The position numbers were made by a program, and so were the translations under genes. The notes under the pieces were generated by a model that worked only from the letters and a program-made list of their open reading frames with translations, was not told the origin of the DNA and ran no database searches. From positions 1-64,000 of the forward strand of contig JAFTDB010000011.1 in the NCBI GenBank assembly GCA_017454375.1: DNA of 64,000 nt, written 5' to 3'. The stretch comes from Acholeplasmatales bacterium (GTDB taxonomy: Bacteria > Bacillota_I > Bacilli_A > Acholeplasmatales > Anaeroplasmataceae). This document shows positions 55,691-64,000 of the stretch, piece after piece; position 1 is the first letter of the stretch; every line of letters begins with the position of its first letter.

Positions 55691-55700
55691 GTGAATAAAA

Positions 55701-55720
55701 AGCAAGGTTTAAACCTTGCT
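55701..55720 (-). terminator. Terminator of the ABC importer unit
   Basis: 20-bp perfect palindrome AGCAAGG-TTTAAA-CCTTGCT overlapping the stop codon, followed by TTTTTATT on the minus strand. Confidence 0.85.
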
Positions 55721-56558
55721 AATTTTCACTAAATAATATGTTGTCTGAAAAATGCTTAGAATATAATTTCAATATTTCTTCTTCAGTCTTATTCTCTTTA
55801 TCTTTTCCTTTTAGATCTACAACTACTTTACCCTCATTTAAGATAATTAATCTGTTACCATATTTTAATGCTGTCTTAAGATTATGAGTAATCATTAAGG
55901 TGGTAACATTTCTTTTTGTTATTATACGATTAGTTATCTCCATAACTACATCTTGAGTCTTAGGATCAAGCGCGGCTGTATGCTCATCTAGAAGCAATAA
56001 TTCAGGGTTGGAACAAGATGCCATATATAACGTCAAAGCCTGACGTTGACCACCAGATAGTTTCTTAGCCTGAGTATCAAATTCATTTTCTAATCCTACA
56101 CCATATGATGTTATTTCTTTTTGTGCTTCTTCCTTACACTTCTTCTTATATCCAAAGAATGTATATGGTGTATCATTTGATACATCATTAAATGGCTTAA
56201 GGTGTAATAATCTTTTTAAGCTATAAAAGCTTGGAGCTTTTTTGGATAATAATATATTATCAAACACCTTTAAATTAGGGGCAGTTCCTCTTAATGGATC
56301 TTGATATACTATTCCAACATATTTTGTTCTTCTTTGTTCAGGAAGCTTATCTAGTGATTTATCATTTAATGTGATGCTTCCACGATATGGTATCGTTCCT
56401 AATATCGCATTAAAGAGTGTTGATTTACCCGCCCCATTAGATCCAAGTAAAACAACAAATTCACCATCTTCAACCTCTATATTAAAATTCTTTAATATTA
56501 TCTTTTCTGATGGTGAGGCAATATCAAAGCCTACAGTTAAATCTTTTATCTTAAGCAT
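55719..56558 (-). CDS. ABC transporter ATP-binding protein (tryptophan-type importer)
   Basis: 279 residues from ATG 56558. Walker A GSNGAGKST, Q-loop VYQDPLRGTAP, signature LSGGQRQALTLYMAS, Walker B LLLLDEHTAALDP and H-loop THNLKTAL. It resembles the ATPases of the TrpXYZ/ABC_sub_bind importers (LivF-like with long insert). ATG 56558 has GGAGG six bases upstream and overlaps the permease stop. Confidence 0.88.
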   Translation of the reverse strand: MLKIKDLTVGFDIASPSEKIILKNFNIEVEDGEFVVLLGSNGAGKSTLFNAILGTIPYRGSITLNDKSLDKLPEQRRTKYVGIVYQDPLRGTAPNLKVFDNILLSKKAPSFYSLKRLLHLKPFNDVSNDTPYTFFGYKKKCKEEAQKEITSYGVGLENEFDTQAKKLSGGQRQALTLYMASCSNPELLLLDEHTAALDPKTQDVVMEITNRIITKRNVTTLMITHNLKTALKYGNRLIILNEGKVVVDLKGKDKENKTEEEILKLYSKHFSDNILFSEN

Positions 56559-57462
56559 TTGATACCTCCTCATCTATTACTAAATTTGATAATTTCTTTT
56601 TATTTTTAAAATTATCAAATACTACACCTAATACCAATATTACAACCAAGAAGCTTGATTGAATTATTTGAAGATCTCTAGCTTGAATAAATGATAATTC
56701 TAATATGAAAGAATAGATTAATCTATACACTATAGAACCACCAAGTATTCCTACTAGGATTAAATCGATATTATGCTTTTTAAATGTTAATACCTCTCCA
56801 ATAATGATAGTAGCAACACCTACTACCATAACACCCTTTTCAACGTTTGTTGAATAGCTCGCATTAAACTCTGTGAAGAGTGCTCCAGCTAATGCTACAA
56901 GCCCATTAGATATCATTAGACCTATTATCTTCATATTATCTGTTGAGATACATTGTGTTTTAGCCATTTCCTGATTATCTCCACAGGCTCTTATTGATAA
57001 ACCTAATTTAGTTCTAAAGAAGATAGACATCATAGCCATTAATATTATAACAATTCCAATTAGTATTCCTAATTTAGCAAAATCATTATTTGGGAATATT
57101 GTATAATTTGTTAATCCCTCTGCTGTATATCCCTTCAAAGCAATTGATAAATCACCATTTGCAACAATTAAATTAACTGAATAAAACGCGGTTAATGTTA
57201 ATATACCAGATAATATCGCATTTATCTTAAGCTTTGTATGAAGCAATGCTGTTATGAGTCCTGCAAGCATACCGCCAAAAAATGATATCAATAAAGCTAA
57301 ATATGGATTTAGCGCTATACATAGCTTTGCACAAATAAGTGCCCCAAAGGCATATGATGCTTCTACTGTTAAATCAGTAATATTTAAAATACGAAATGAT
57401 AAGAACACACCAAGTCCTAACACTGTAAATATTAACGCTATTGAATATGTGTCAATATTCAT
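56551..57462 (-). CDS. ABC transporter permease (tryptophan-type importer)
   Basis: 303 residues, about nine hydrophobic segments of the BPD_transp_2 (LivH/RbsC) type; GLALSIRACGDNQEMAKTQCISTDNMKIIGL is the coupling loop. Lies between the binding protein (14 bp) and the ATPase (overlap). Probable TrpY-like permease. Confidence 0.87.
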   Translation of the reverse strand: MNIDTYSIALIFTVLGLGVFLSFRILNITDLTVEASYAFGALICAKLCIALNPYLALLISFFGGMLAGLITALLHTKLKINAILSGILTLTAFYSVNLIVANGDLSIALKGYTAEGLTNYTIFPNNDFAKLGILIGIVIILMAMMSIFFRTKLGLSIRACGDNQEMAKTQCISTDNMKIIGLMISNGLVALAGALFTEFNASYSTNVEKGVMVVGVATIIIGEVLTFKKHNIDLILVGILGGSIVYRLIYSFILELSFIQARDLQIIQSSFLVVILVLGVVFDNFKNKKKLSNLVIDEEVSNA

Positions 57463-57476
57463 ATTAACACCTCCTA

Positions 57477-58502
57477 CTACTTAGCTAAATCTTTTGCCTT
57501 AGATAGTAATTCCTGTGGTATTGTAATATTAGCATTTCTAACAAAGATTGAGTTGTAATATAAGGCAAGCTCATTTGATGCATATACCTTTACTGGTACA
57601 TCATTAACACTCTTACCACCAATTAATTCTACTGCCATGTCTGCGGTATCTCTACCTAGCTTCTCATAATTGATTGAATATCCCATCATGCCACCATCCA
57701 TGATTTCTGAGTCAGCTGCACAATAGCATGGAATCTTCTTTTCAATTAGTATTGTTGATAATGTAGGCATTGCAGATGCTACATTATTATCATCAGTTAC
57801 AATTAAAGCATCAATCTTAGAAGTTATTGAATTAGCCACCTCTGTGATTTCAGCAGGTGATGTAATTTGTCTATCAACTAATGTAAATCCTTTTTCTGCT
57901 GAAAGAACTTGAAGCCTAGTGAAATTGGCTACTGAATTTGCTTCTCCTCCTGTGTAGATATAGCCAATATTTTTTATATTTGGATTAACTTTATATGCAA
58001 GCTCTAATTGCTTATCTAAATCAACTGCATCAGATGTACCTGTTACATTGCCTTCAGGTGAAGATAGGCTTGTAACAACATTTGCTGATACAGGATCAGA
58101 TACTGCGGCAAAGACTACCTTTGTATTTGTTCCAACAAATGCTGCCTTAGCGGCAATTGCCACTGGTGTAGCAATACAAATTACTACATCTGTGTTATTT
58201 GATTTTAATGAAGACATTGTTTGTGAGATTAATCCAGCATCTGCTGCCCCATCATATTTTGTTAGGGTATAATTTTTCTCATCAAGCTTGTCCACAATTT
58301 CACCTACGATTGAATCTTCAATCATATTAAGTGATGTGTGTGACATATATTTTACTACTGCAATTTTTTGGTTACCTGTTCCTATCACCTTAGCGTGAAT
58401 ATCAACAGTGCCATTTGTACTACCGTTGCTGCAAGATGCTAATCCTAATAGCATTCCTGCTGCACATAAAACCTTTACTGCATTTTTGAATAATTTTTTC
58501 AT
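57477..58502 (-). CDS. ABC transporter substrate-binding lipoprotein (TrpX-like)
   Basis: 341 residues from ATG 58502, with lipobox LASCSN. Matches the ABC_sub_bind family (VVICIATPVAIAAKAAFVGT, VFAAVSDPVSANVV, NIKNIGYIYTGGEANS), which includes TrpX. The T-box with a UGG codon in the leader argues for tryptophan as ligand. ATG 58502 follows AAGGAG at 9 bases; the 58535 start would include the SD. Confidence 0.87.
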   Translation of the reverse strand: MKKLFKNAVKVLCAAGMLLGLASCSNGSTNGTVDIHAKVIGTGNQKIAVVKYMSHTSLNMIEDSIVGEIVDKLDEKNYTLTKYDGAADAGLISQTMSSLKSNNTDVVICIATPVAIAAKAAFVGTNTKVVFAAVSDPVSANVVTSLSSPEGNVTGTSDAVDLDKQLELAYKVNPNIKNIGYIYTGGEANSVANFTRLQVLSAEKGFTLVDRQITSPAEITEVANSITSKIDALIVTDDNNVASAMPTLSTILIEKKIPCYCAADSEIMDGGMMGYSINYEKLGRDTADMAVELIGGKSVNDVPVKVYASNELALYYNSIFVRNANITIPQELLSKAKDLAK

Positions 58503-58567
58503 TTTCTTTTTCTCCTTCAATTTTCTATTATTCATTTTCGATGGAGATTATTTAGTGGCATATAAAA

Positions 58568-58815
58568 TAAAAAAATGCCTGTCCTGACTATAGGACAAGC
58601 ATGAAAAAGCCTGCGGTACCACCTAAATTGCTTAATATATAAGCCACCTCGTTCGAATGCCATCACATTCTAGCTCTGTAACGGGAGCTCCCGTTTTCAG
58701 CTACTTTATTCACCGAAACCCTCTTTGGCCCACTTTCAACTCCGCTTTAGCAAGGCTTCCACCATCCCCTGCTCTCTATTTATGCGCTAATTGACTAACT
58801 TCCAAATCAACAGTT
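58568..58815 (-). promoter_or_regulatory. T-box riboswitch, UGG (Trp) specifier candidate
   Basis: Core AGGTGGTACCGC (58624-58613) is the conserved T-box bulge that pairs with the uncharged tRNA acceptor end. Stem I base pairs UUUGG with CCAAA; UGG stands at 58732-58730 just inside it, in the specifier position. The loop GAUGGUGGAAGC is the distal AG element. An intrinsic terminator (ATGCTTGTCC / GGACAGGCAT, 58602-58575, then seven T) competes with the antiterminator. Turns on the importer genes when tRNA-Trp is uncharged. Confidence 0.9.
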
Positions 58816-58821
58816 TATTTG

Positions 58822-58850
58822 ATTTTAACGCTATATTTTTTTATTGTCAA
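58822..58850 (-). promoter_or_regulatory. Promoter of the T-box/Trp importer unit
   Basis: TTGACA (58850-58845), 17 bp, TAAAAT (58827-58822). Starts the T-box leader about seven bases on. Confidence 0.75.
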
Positions 58851-58857
58851 CAGAAAA

Positions 58858-58880
58858 AAAGCATCTTTTTTCGATGCTTT
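58858..58880 (-). terminator. Terminator after the lipid kinase
   Basis: AAAGCATC / GATGCTTT stem with a 7-base loop and a T-run on the minus strand, past the stop at 58895. Confidence 0.88.
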
Positions 58881-58894
58881 CTCCTTAAAAAATG

Positions 58895-59725
58895 TTATTT
58901 TTTAGCTTTATAAGATTTTACGTCCATAATTACTTCACCATCGTATTGAAGTCCGCATGGTCTATCAAATTCTACTTCAACGCTCTTACCTTCGAAGATA
59001 TGAACGTTTTTATATTTAACATGATCACCAGTGAAAATCTTAGTGAATTTAATTAATGTAACTAATCTAGATACACCAGTCATAACAACCAGTGAAATCT
59101 TGTCGCTAGCTCTATCTTGGTTAGGGGCACTCTTCATACCACCACCATAATATCTACCATTCATAGTTGCAGCTAAGAATACACGTTTAAAATTGTATTC
59201 CTTACCATCAATAACTACTCTTGCTTTTCTCTTGCGGAATTTACCTAAAATTAAGCCAATAACAATGCTTGTATAATTAACCTTTTTGCCCTTTGCCTTA
59301 TTTTGTTCTGCAACGACACAGCAATCACCATCAATACCAAAACCAACATTGTTAACAAAATATTTTGTTATTCCATTAGCAGTAACTTGTGGAAGGTTAT
59401 CCATATATGGATTTAAATAACCAAAACCATCTTGAGCTTCGATATCATTTAAAAAGTCGTTGCCTGTTCCTGCTGAATAGATATACCAATTACCTTTTAC
59501 TTTTGTAGTATTCCATTCGTTAGCAAATACATTTACTGTACCATCGCCACCGATTAATAATACATTATCATCGTCGCTTAATCTTTCATTTAAAAACTCA
59601 AGGCCTGTAACAGATTTATCAATTAGCTGCATATCTGGAAATCTATCTTCAAATTTTTTTAATATTTCCTGAATCTTTTCATCTGTAACTTGGCCAGCAA
59701 GTTTGTTGTAAGCTAAATAATTCAT
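58895..59725 (-). CDS. Diacylglycerol kinase-family lipid kinase
   Basis: 276 residues. The DAGK catalytic GGDGTVN (about 59-65), SAGTGNDF, and the C-terminal beta-rich domain with GRYYGGGMKSAPNQDRASD identify a YegS/DgkB-like soluble lipid kinase. Phosphorylates diacylglycerol or related lipids for membrane recycling. Last gene of a unit with mgtC and the antiporter. Confidence 0.9.
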   Translation of the reverse strand: MNYLAYNKLAGQVTDEKIQEILKKFEDRFPDMQLIDKSVTGLEFLNERLSDDDNVLLIGGDGTVNVFANEWNTTKVKGNWYIYSAGTGNDFLNDIEAQDGFGYLNPYMDNLPQVTANGITKYFVNNVGFGIDGDCCVVAEQNKAKGKKVNYTSIVIGLILGKFRKRKARVVIDGKEYNFKRVFLAATMNGRYYGGGMKSAPNQDRASDKISLVVMTGVSRLVTLIKFTKIFTGDHVKYKNVHIFEGKSVEVEFDRPCGLQYDGEVIMDVKSYKAKK

Positions 59726-59742
59726 ATTTTTCTTCTCCTTTT

Positions 59743-60468
59743 TTACATGCTAATTTCTTCAATATGACTTATATATGGTAAAGTTTTTAAAGCTTCAATA
59801 GTTTCTTCATGTGTCTTATATTGCTTTAATTCCTTGCTGACAACAGTTAAAGCAATAGTGTAAACACTTAAACCAGTATTAGCATAAGCTGGGTTAACCT
59901 CGATATCATCGATGTTTAAGCCTAGCTTTCTAGCAACAGCTATGAATTCGGGTAGATCAGTTTTATTCTTTAACTCTAAGTGAATTTCAAAATGTGGAGA
60001 ACGGTTCTTTAAATATACTTCTGCCTTTGGAAGTAAATTTAATGATACAACTAAAATTGCAAATGCGATTACAGAAACTGTGTATAGACCAAAGCCTAAT
60101 GCAAATCCTATGAATGCTTGTCCCCATAATGCAACAGCAGTTGTTAAACCTTTGATTTGGTTCTTACTTGAATATAAGATTGTGTAACTTGAAATGATAG
60201 CAATACCTATAGCCATGGCTGCTGATACAGCTGGGAATACTACAGTAAAGTTACTCATTAAATAGATATCGATGATACCGCAAACAGTTGCAGATAATGT
60301 AACAAGAATAAATGTTCTTAAACCCGCAGCATGTCTCTTGTTGGCACGCTCAACACCTAGGATTGTTGCAATTGCCATTGCAATTGCCATACGAATTAAA
60401 ATTTGAAATGCAAACGCAATTTCATTAGCTTTGAAAAGCTCTGTAATTGGATCTATTAAATTAAACAT
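59743..60468 (-). CDS. MgtC/SapB-family membrane protein
   Basis: 241 residues. Four to five helices in the first 150 with LGVERANKRHAAGLRTFILVTLSATV, the MgtC signature, then a cytoplasmic ACT-like domain (LELKNKTDLPEFIAVARKLGLNIDDIEV). In pathogens MgtC helps survival under low Mg2+ and acid; in gut bacteria the role is unclear. Two bases from the antiporter gene. Confidence 0.9.
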   Translation of the reverse strand: MFNLIDPITELFKANEIAFAFQILIRMAIAMAIATILGVERANKRHAAGLRTFILVTLSATVCGIIDIYLMSNFTVVFPAVSAAMAIGIAIISSYTILYSSKNQIKGLTTAVALWGQAFIGFALGFGLYTVSVIAFAILVVSLNLLPKAEVYLKNRSPHFEIHLELKNKTDLPEFIAVARKLGLNIDDIEVNPAYANTGLSVYTIALTVVSKELKQYKTHEETIEALKTLPYISHIEEISM

Positions 60469-60470
60469 TT

Positions 60471-61961
60471 TTACCTCCTATTAATAAACCTTCGATTGGC
60501 TCTAATTTCTTCATCATCAAAATATTCTTCTGCTGCATCAGTAAATGCCTTCTCTTCCTCTGACATCTCAGGCTCTGGCATTTCCTCTCTAATCTTATTA
60601 ATCTTTCTAGTTAAGATTTCAACTGGAGTTAATACTGCAACCTCACCACCAGCAACTACTATCTCATCAGATACAATCTCATCGATATTAGTTGTGTAAG
60701 ATTTAGATAGATATAGACCTAACTTAGATAAGCCTGGTCCAACTAATTCATAAAGTACTGATGATGCTAGAATAATTGTAAGAAGGTTATCACCCTCAAC
60801 ACCACCGATTATTCTCGCACCCATAGATGCTAAACCGATAGCAACACCGGCTTGTGGTACAAGTCCTAGACCAAGATAATTCTTGATTCTCTTTTCTTTT
60901 CCTGTAACCTGACAGCCTGCATATGCGCCACCGTACTTACCAGCAATTCTGGCAAAGAAGTATACGATTGCCACTACGAAAAGTGGAACATAACCGATAA
61001 GTGAATTATCAGTGAATGATTTTAAGTTGAACTTCATACCACTTCTTACGAAGAAGCATAACATTATTGGTGGAGAGAAATAATTTAATTGCTTGAACAA
61101 TTTATCATCTCCGCTGACATTAATATAAACCATACCCATGGCCATACAGCCAAGTAGTGGTGTTTGATCCATCAATGCACAGATACCACAGAATAAGAAA
61201 ATAGTTGCTAATACAATTATAAGTCTATTATCAGTAGTACGTTTTTGAGGTAGTAATAATTTTAATAAGAAACCAAATGCAAAACCGATAGCTAAGCATG
61301 CTAGGTTTTTCAAGATTGGTAATCCGATTGATTCGAATGATATACCATTACCACCATTTTTAAGTGCTAAGCAAATTGATATTGCAACACTATACAAGAT
61401 TAATGATACAACATCGTCTAACGCAACAACCTCAAGAAGGGTATTAACGTATTCGCCTTTGGCTTTTGTTTGTTTAATTGTCATAATTGTTGATGCTGGA
61501 GCAGTCGCACTTGATAATGCTGCAAGCACCAATGAGAATGCTAAATCAATACCTAACGCAAAGAAGCATAACAAGAATATAACAACTGCTGCTGTTACTG
61601 CTTCAAAGATAGTGATGACAATAACACTCTTTCCAGATTTCTTAAGCTCTTCTACCTTAAAGAACTCACCTGCACCGAATGCGATAAATGCTAAGGCTAT
61701 ATCTGAAAGGAAGTCCATACCGTTGACAACTCTACTTGGAATAATACCATCTTTGAAATCGACTGGTAATAAAGACCAAATAGGAACAAGTAAAACACCC
61801 ATAATGATATAGGCTGTAACATTTGGTAATTTTAATTTCTTTGTGATTCTTGTCATTAAGAAGCCAAAAAATAATATAATCGCAATAGAAATAATTACTA
61901 ACGCTGCAGATGATTCAATGTTAAGGCTGGAAAGCATTTTTTCCACTAAAGAATTTCCCAT
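60471..61961 (-). CDS. Cation/proton antiporter (CPA2 type)
   Basis: 496 residues, about 13 helices. LKLPNVTAYIIMGVLLVP is the CPA2 start; the ion-site motif ALDDVVSLILYSVA holds the Asp pair; GLGLVPQAGVAIGLA matches the second half. The C-terminus (about 430-496) is an acidic cytoplasmic tail. Exchanges Na+ or K+ for H+. First gene of the unit with mgtC and the lipid kinase. Confidence 0.9.
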   Translation of the reverse strand: MGNSLVEKMLSSLNIESSAALVIISIAIILFFGFLMTRITKKLKLPNVTAYIIMGVLLVPIWSLLPVDFKDGIIPSRVVNGMDFLSDIALAFIAFGAGEFFKVEELKKSGKSVIVITIFEAVTAAVVIFLLCFFALGIDLAFSLVLAALSSATAPASTIMTIKQTKAKGEYVNTLLEVVALDDVVSLILYSVAISICLALKNGGNGISFESIGLPILKNLACLAIGFAFGFLLKLLLPQKRTTDNRLIIVLATIFLFCGICALMDQTPLLGCMAMGMVYINVSGDDKLFKQLNYFSPPIMLCFFVRSGMKFNLKSFTDNSLIGYVPLFVVAIVYFFARIAGKYGGAYAGCQVTGKEKRIKNYLGLGLVPQAGVAIGLASMGARIIGGVEGDNLLTIILASSVLYELVGPGLSKLGLYLSKSYTTNIDEIVSDEIVVAGGEVAVLTPVEILTRKINKIREEMPEPEMSEEEKAFTDAAEEYFDDEEIRANRRFINRR

Positions 61962-62009
61962 TTATATCACCTACATATTAAATTTTTCTGGAATAGTTTC
62001 AATAAGATT

Positions 62010-62038
62010 ATTATACAATAATTTAATTGATTTTTCAA
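62010..62038 (-). promoter_or_regulatory. Promoter of the antiporter/mgtC/lipid kinase unit
   Basis: TTGAAA (62038-62033), 17 bp, TATAAT (62015-62010). The ribosome site AGGTGAT follows before ATG 61961. Confidence 0.75.
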
Positions 62039-62043
62039 TAAAG

Positions 62044-62078
62044 AAATATGGCTCCAAATAAACATTGAAGCCATATTT
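62044..62078 (-). terminator. Terminator of the carboxylesterase gene
   Basis: AAATATGGCT / AGCCATATTT 10-bp stem extended by four pairs, 7-base loop, directly past the stop at 62084. Confidence 0.8.
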
Positions 62079-62083
62079 TCTCT

Positions 62084-63910
62084 CTATGAAGTTATTCCGT
62101 TATATTCATCTAAAATGTTATATAAAGCAGTGTACTTATCACTAATGATTCCTACATTAGTCCCAAGCTCAAATACCTTGTTTTGGTTTTCCCATTTTGG
62201 CCAGTTATCTACATCATTGCTGTTTGGATTACCAGCTTTAACGAAGTTAGACCAATATTTTAACATCTTGTCAGATAGTAGTCTATCACTATCATTATAG
62301 CGATATCCATATGTTGACTTTTTTACATTACCATATGCGTAAATCATTTCACCAGAATGATATGTTCCATAATAACCATTTTCCTTCGTGAATTGATATG
62401 CATAAACATCCTCTCCATTAGCTAAAGCCATTCTACTCCAGCTATAATGAGGATACATAAACCAATATACTGAAATGATTTCATTGAAGCATTCAAATGC
62501 TTTATTATCATCAGTTAATCTAGGGTTATATAAATTCATAATTTTTTCTGTAATAGCTTGTGGGAAGACCTTTAATAATCTTTCTTTAATATTACTTCTA
62601 TTAGTTGGGCTAAATAAATATTGAGGGATTATGAACGCATCTGCCTCTAATACATTATAACCATTAAGAAGCGCTTCTTCATTATTCTCTTTATCCTTAT
62701 AAACATCATAAGGATTTTTGGTTAATGCATAGCCATCAAGTGTCATAGAACTATTAGAATATTTAGTGTTGACTAAATCCTCTGCCTTAACATTACGAAG
62801 CTCAGCAATTGAATTACATTTGAATTCAGTCATAATATTAGCACCAGTCTTTTTAGCATCCTCTAAAGTTCTATATGTATGAGGTGGCTTTGGTAAGACT
62901 AGTGATGATGATTCACCTATTGCTCTTCTGAATAATCCTTTTGCTAAAGGTGATGAGCATATTGCAGATACACTTGATGAACCAGCACTCTCACCTGCGA
63001 TAGTAATATTGTTCTTATCTCCACCAAAAAGTGCGGCATTATCATTAACCCACTTTAACGCTTTTATCTGGTCTAATAAGCCATAATTTCCAGTTGTGTG
63101 GTTAGGAGATTCATTGATTAAATCCTGATGAGCAAAGTAACCAAATACGCCTAGACGATAAGCAACATTAATCATTATTACCTTAGTCTTTGCCATCTCT
63201 TCACCATTATAATCCTCAAATGATGGTGAGCCTGTAGTTAGTGATCCACCATGATAATAAACTAAAATTGGTAGATTAGTTTCTGCTGTATTAGGCTTCC
63301 AAATATTTAGGTAAAGTGAATCCTCACTTCTTTTCTCAAGTGGATGATAATTGTAATCAGGATGCCATGCCTTTTCAGCATACATATCAACTGCTGAGCT
63401 CATTAAAGCATTATCCTTAGGCTGCATACTCTTTGGTTTAAAGTATGAACAATCTCTTACGCCCTCCCATTTATCAGGATCCTGTGGTTCCTTCCAACGA
63501 AGCTCACCTACAGGTGGCTTGGCATAAGGGATGCCTGCATAAATCTGAACAGTTTGGTCCTTATTAAGCACACCCTGCACAGCACCATCATTTAATGCTA
63601 GTACGCCAGTCTTAACAGGATCATTATAATATGCTGTAGACTTTGCTTCCTCTCTTGGAAATGATCTAAATATTACAACTGTTGTTCCTAAAATGAATAT
63701 AGCCCAAACAAGTAGTCTAATACGCATTTTAGAATTAATTAATAAAATACTAAATAAAGCAAGTAAAGCTAATAAAGCTATTCCAACATAAATAAAATAT
63801 GTTGGTCCATTAGCTAAATCTAAATAGAATGCTAGTATTGCAAATATAATGATGAAGCCAATAGGAAATGCAATCCAAAAACCAATATGTTTTTTCTTCT
63901 TATTTTCCAT
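62084..63910 (-). CDS. Membrane-anchored type B carboxylesterase
   Basis: 608 residues. Three hydrophobic helices at the N-terminus (about 10-30, 35-58, 68-85) followed by a full type B carboxylesterase: YHGGSLTTGS (oxyanion), AGESAGSSSVSA (nucleophile Ser), the Glu/His partners towards the C-terminus (YHSGEMIYAY). The membrane anchor is an addition to the ~500-residue family. The catalytic domain most likely faces outside. Possible role in ester cleavage on plant or host compounds. SD AAGGAGG eight bases from the ATG. Confidence 0.9.
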   Translation of the reverse strand: MENKKKKHIGFWIAFPIGFIIIFAILAFYLDLANGPTYFIYVGIALLALLALFSILLINSKMRIRLLVWAIFILGTTVVIFRSFPREEAKSTAYYNDPVKTGVLALNDGAVQGVLNKDQTVQIYAGIPYAKPPVGELRWKEPQDPDKWEGVRDCSYFKPKSMQPKDNALMSSAVDMYAEKAWHPDYNYHPLEKRSEDSLYLNIWKPNTAETNLPILVYYHGGSLTTGSPSFEDYNGEEMAKTKVIMINVAYRLGVFGYFAHQDLINESPNHTTGNYGLLDQIKALKWVNDNAALFGGDKNNITIAGESAGSSSVSAICSSPLAKGLFRRAIGESSSLVLPKPPHTYRTLEDAKKTGANIMTEFKCNSIAELRNVKAEDLVNTKYSNSSMTLDGYALTKNPYDVYKDKENNEEALLNGYNVLEADAFIIPQYLFSPTNRSNIKERLLKVFPQAITEKIMNLYNPRLTDDNKAFECFNEIISVYWFMYPHYSWSRMALANGEDVYAYQFTKENGYYGTYHSGEMIYAYGNVKKSTYGYRYNDSDRLLSDKMLKYWSNFVKAGNPNSNDVDNWPKWENQNKVFELGTNVGIISDKYTALYNILDEYNGITS

Positions 63911-63961
63911 ATGTACTGCCTCCTTGTAATCTAATTATATCTAATTTTTCGAAAACAAAAA

Positions 63962-63987
63962 AGCACAAATGTTTTCACATCTGCGCT
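63962..63987 (-). terminator. Terminator of a gene beyond the right edge
   Basis: AGCACAAATG / CATCTGCGCT imperfect 10-bp stem (two G-U), T-run on the minus strand. The 13 bases left at the edge give stops in all frames on the minus strand, so a gene ends at or before here. Confidence 0.7.
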
Positions 63988-64000
63988 AATTAATTAAATT

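Noticed and set aside
1-64000. Mycoplasma-type code with TGA as Trp
   Set aside because: TGA is used as a stop in several tightly overlapping genes (for example 8960, 33002, 33868, 55342) and Trp is TGG throughout.

Overview
The window looks like a low-GC Gram-positive (Bacilli-type) chromosome segment, most likely from an uncultured, gut-type anaerobe related to the Mollicutes/Erysipelotrichales branch. Four points support this. The DNA is AT-rich. Lipoproteins and membrane proteins carry Thr-rich linkers. A class III (anaerobic) ribonucleotide reductase is present with no class I enzyme in view. PotA carries a large helical insertion of the kind known in mycoplasmal PotA proteins. TGA acts as a stop (for example the ATGA overlaps at 8960, 33002 and 55342) and Trp is TGG, so the code is standard, not mycoplasma code 4. 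The placement is inference. I found no rRNA, tRNA, CRISPR array or insertion sequence.

Layout. 1-630: a partial Rpn-type PD-(D/E)XK nuclease, probably mobile. 800-6672: an anaerobic dNTP operon (NrdD-like pseudo-subunit, NrdG, NrdD fused to a redoxin, TrxB). 6977-10267: MATE/DUF3737/PatB-MalY in overlapping frames. 10319-11180: thioredoxin and glutathione peroxidase. 11353-17586: lipid, hydrolase and cofactor genes, including type III pantothenate kinase next to an ECF S component. 17638-20571: rpsU, mtaB, rsmE and a membrane protein. 20633-27265: a kinase-like P-loop protein, the YhaN/YhaO DNA-processing pair and two metallo-aminopeptidases. 27414-29951, the first plus-strand block: a small lipoprotein, an LD-carboxypeptidase and an S-4TM-like membrane protein. 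29976-36241: flavin reductase, a GH105 pectin-fragment hydrolase and the potABCD polyamine importer. 36350-36851: rpsP-khpA. 37221-42107 (plus): a 1440-residue M6 metalloprotease lipoprotein and an orphan BrxF-like ATPase. 42169-51595: a pseudouridine synthase and a giant surface protein interrupted by a frameshift. 51829-55635: MscS and a CsoR-controlled copper ATPase. 55719-58822: a T-box-controlled tryptophan-type ABC importer. 58895-63910: lipid kinase, MgtC-like protein, Na+/H+ antiporter and a membrane-anchored carboxylesterase.

How the genes work together. The nrd operon appears to hold a complete electron path (NADPH to TrxB to the redoxin tail of NrdD) plus the radical activase. Next to these sits an ATP-cone paralogue that lacks the catalytic Cys and the glycyl-radical tail, the least expected gene in the window. 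The copper locus is built compactly: CsoR-type operators flank the promoter core, one doubles as the Shine-Dalgarno site, and copA ends in a CopZ-like domain with its own in-frame start and strong ribosome-binding site. Two genes resemble isolated parts of defence systems (S-4TM pore protein, BrxF) without their usual partners. Transcription units are mostly short and separated by clear intrinsic hairpins that often overlap the stop codon.

Limits. All family assignments come from reading motifs and remembered family patterns; no search was run. Promoters are matched by eye to TTGACA-N16-18-TATAAT.
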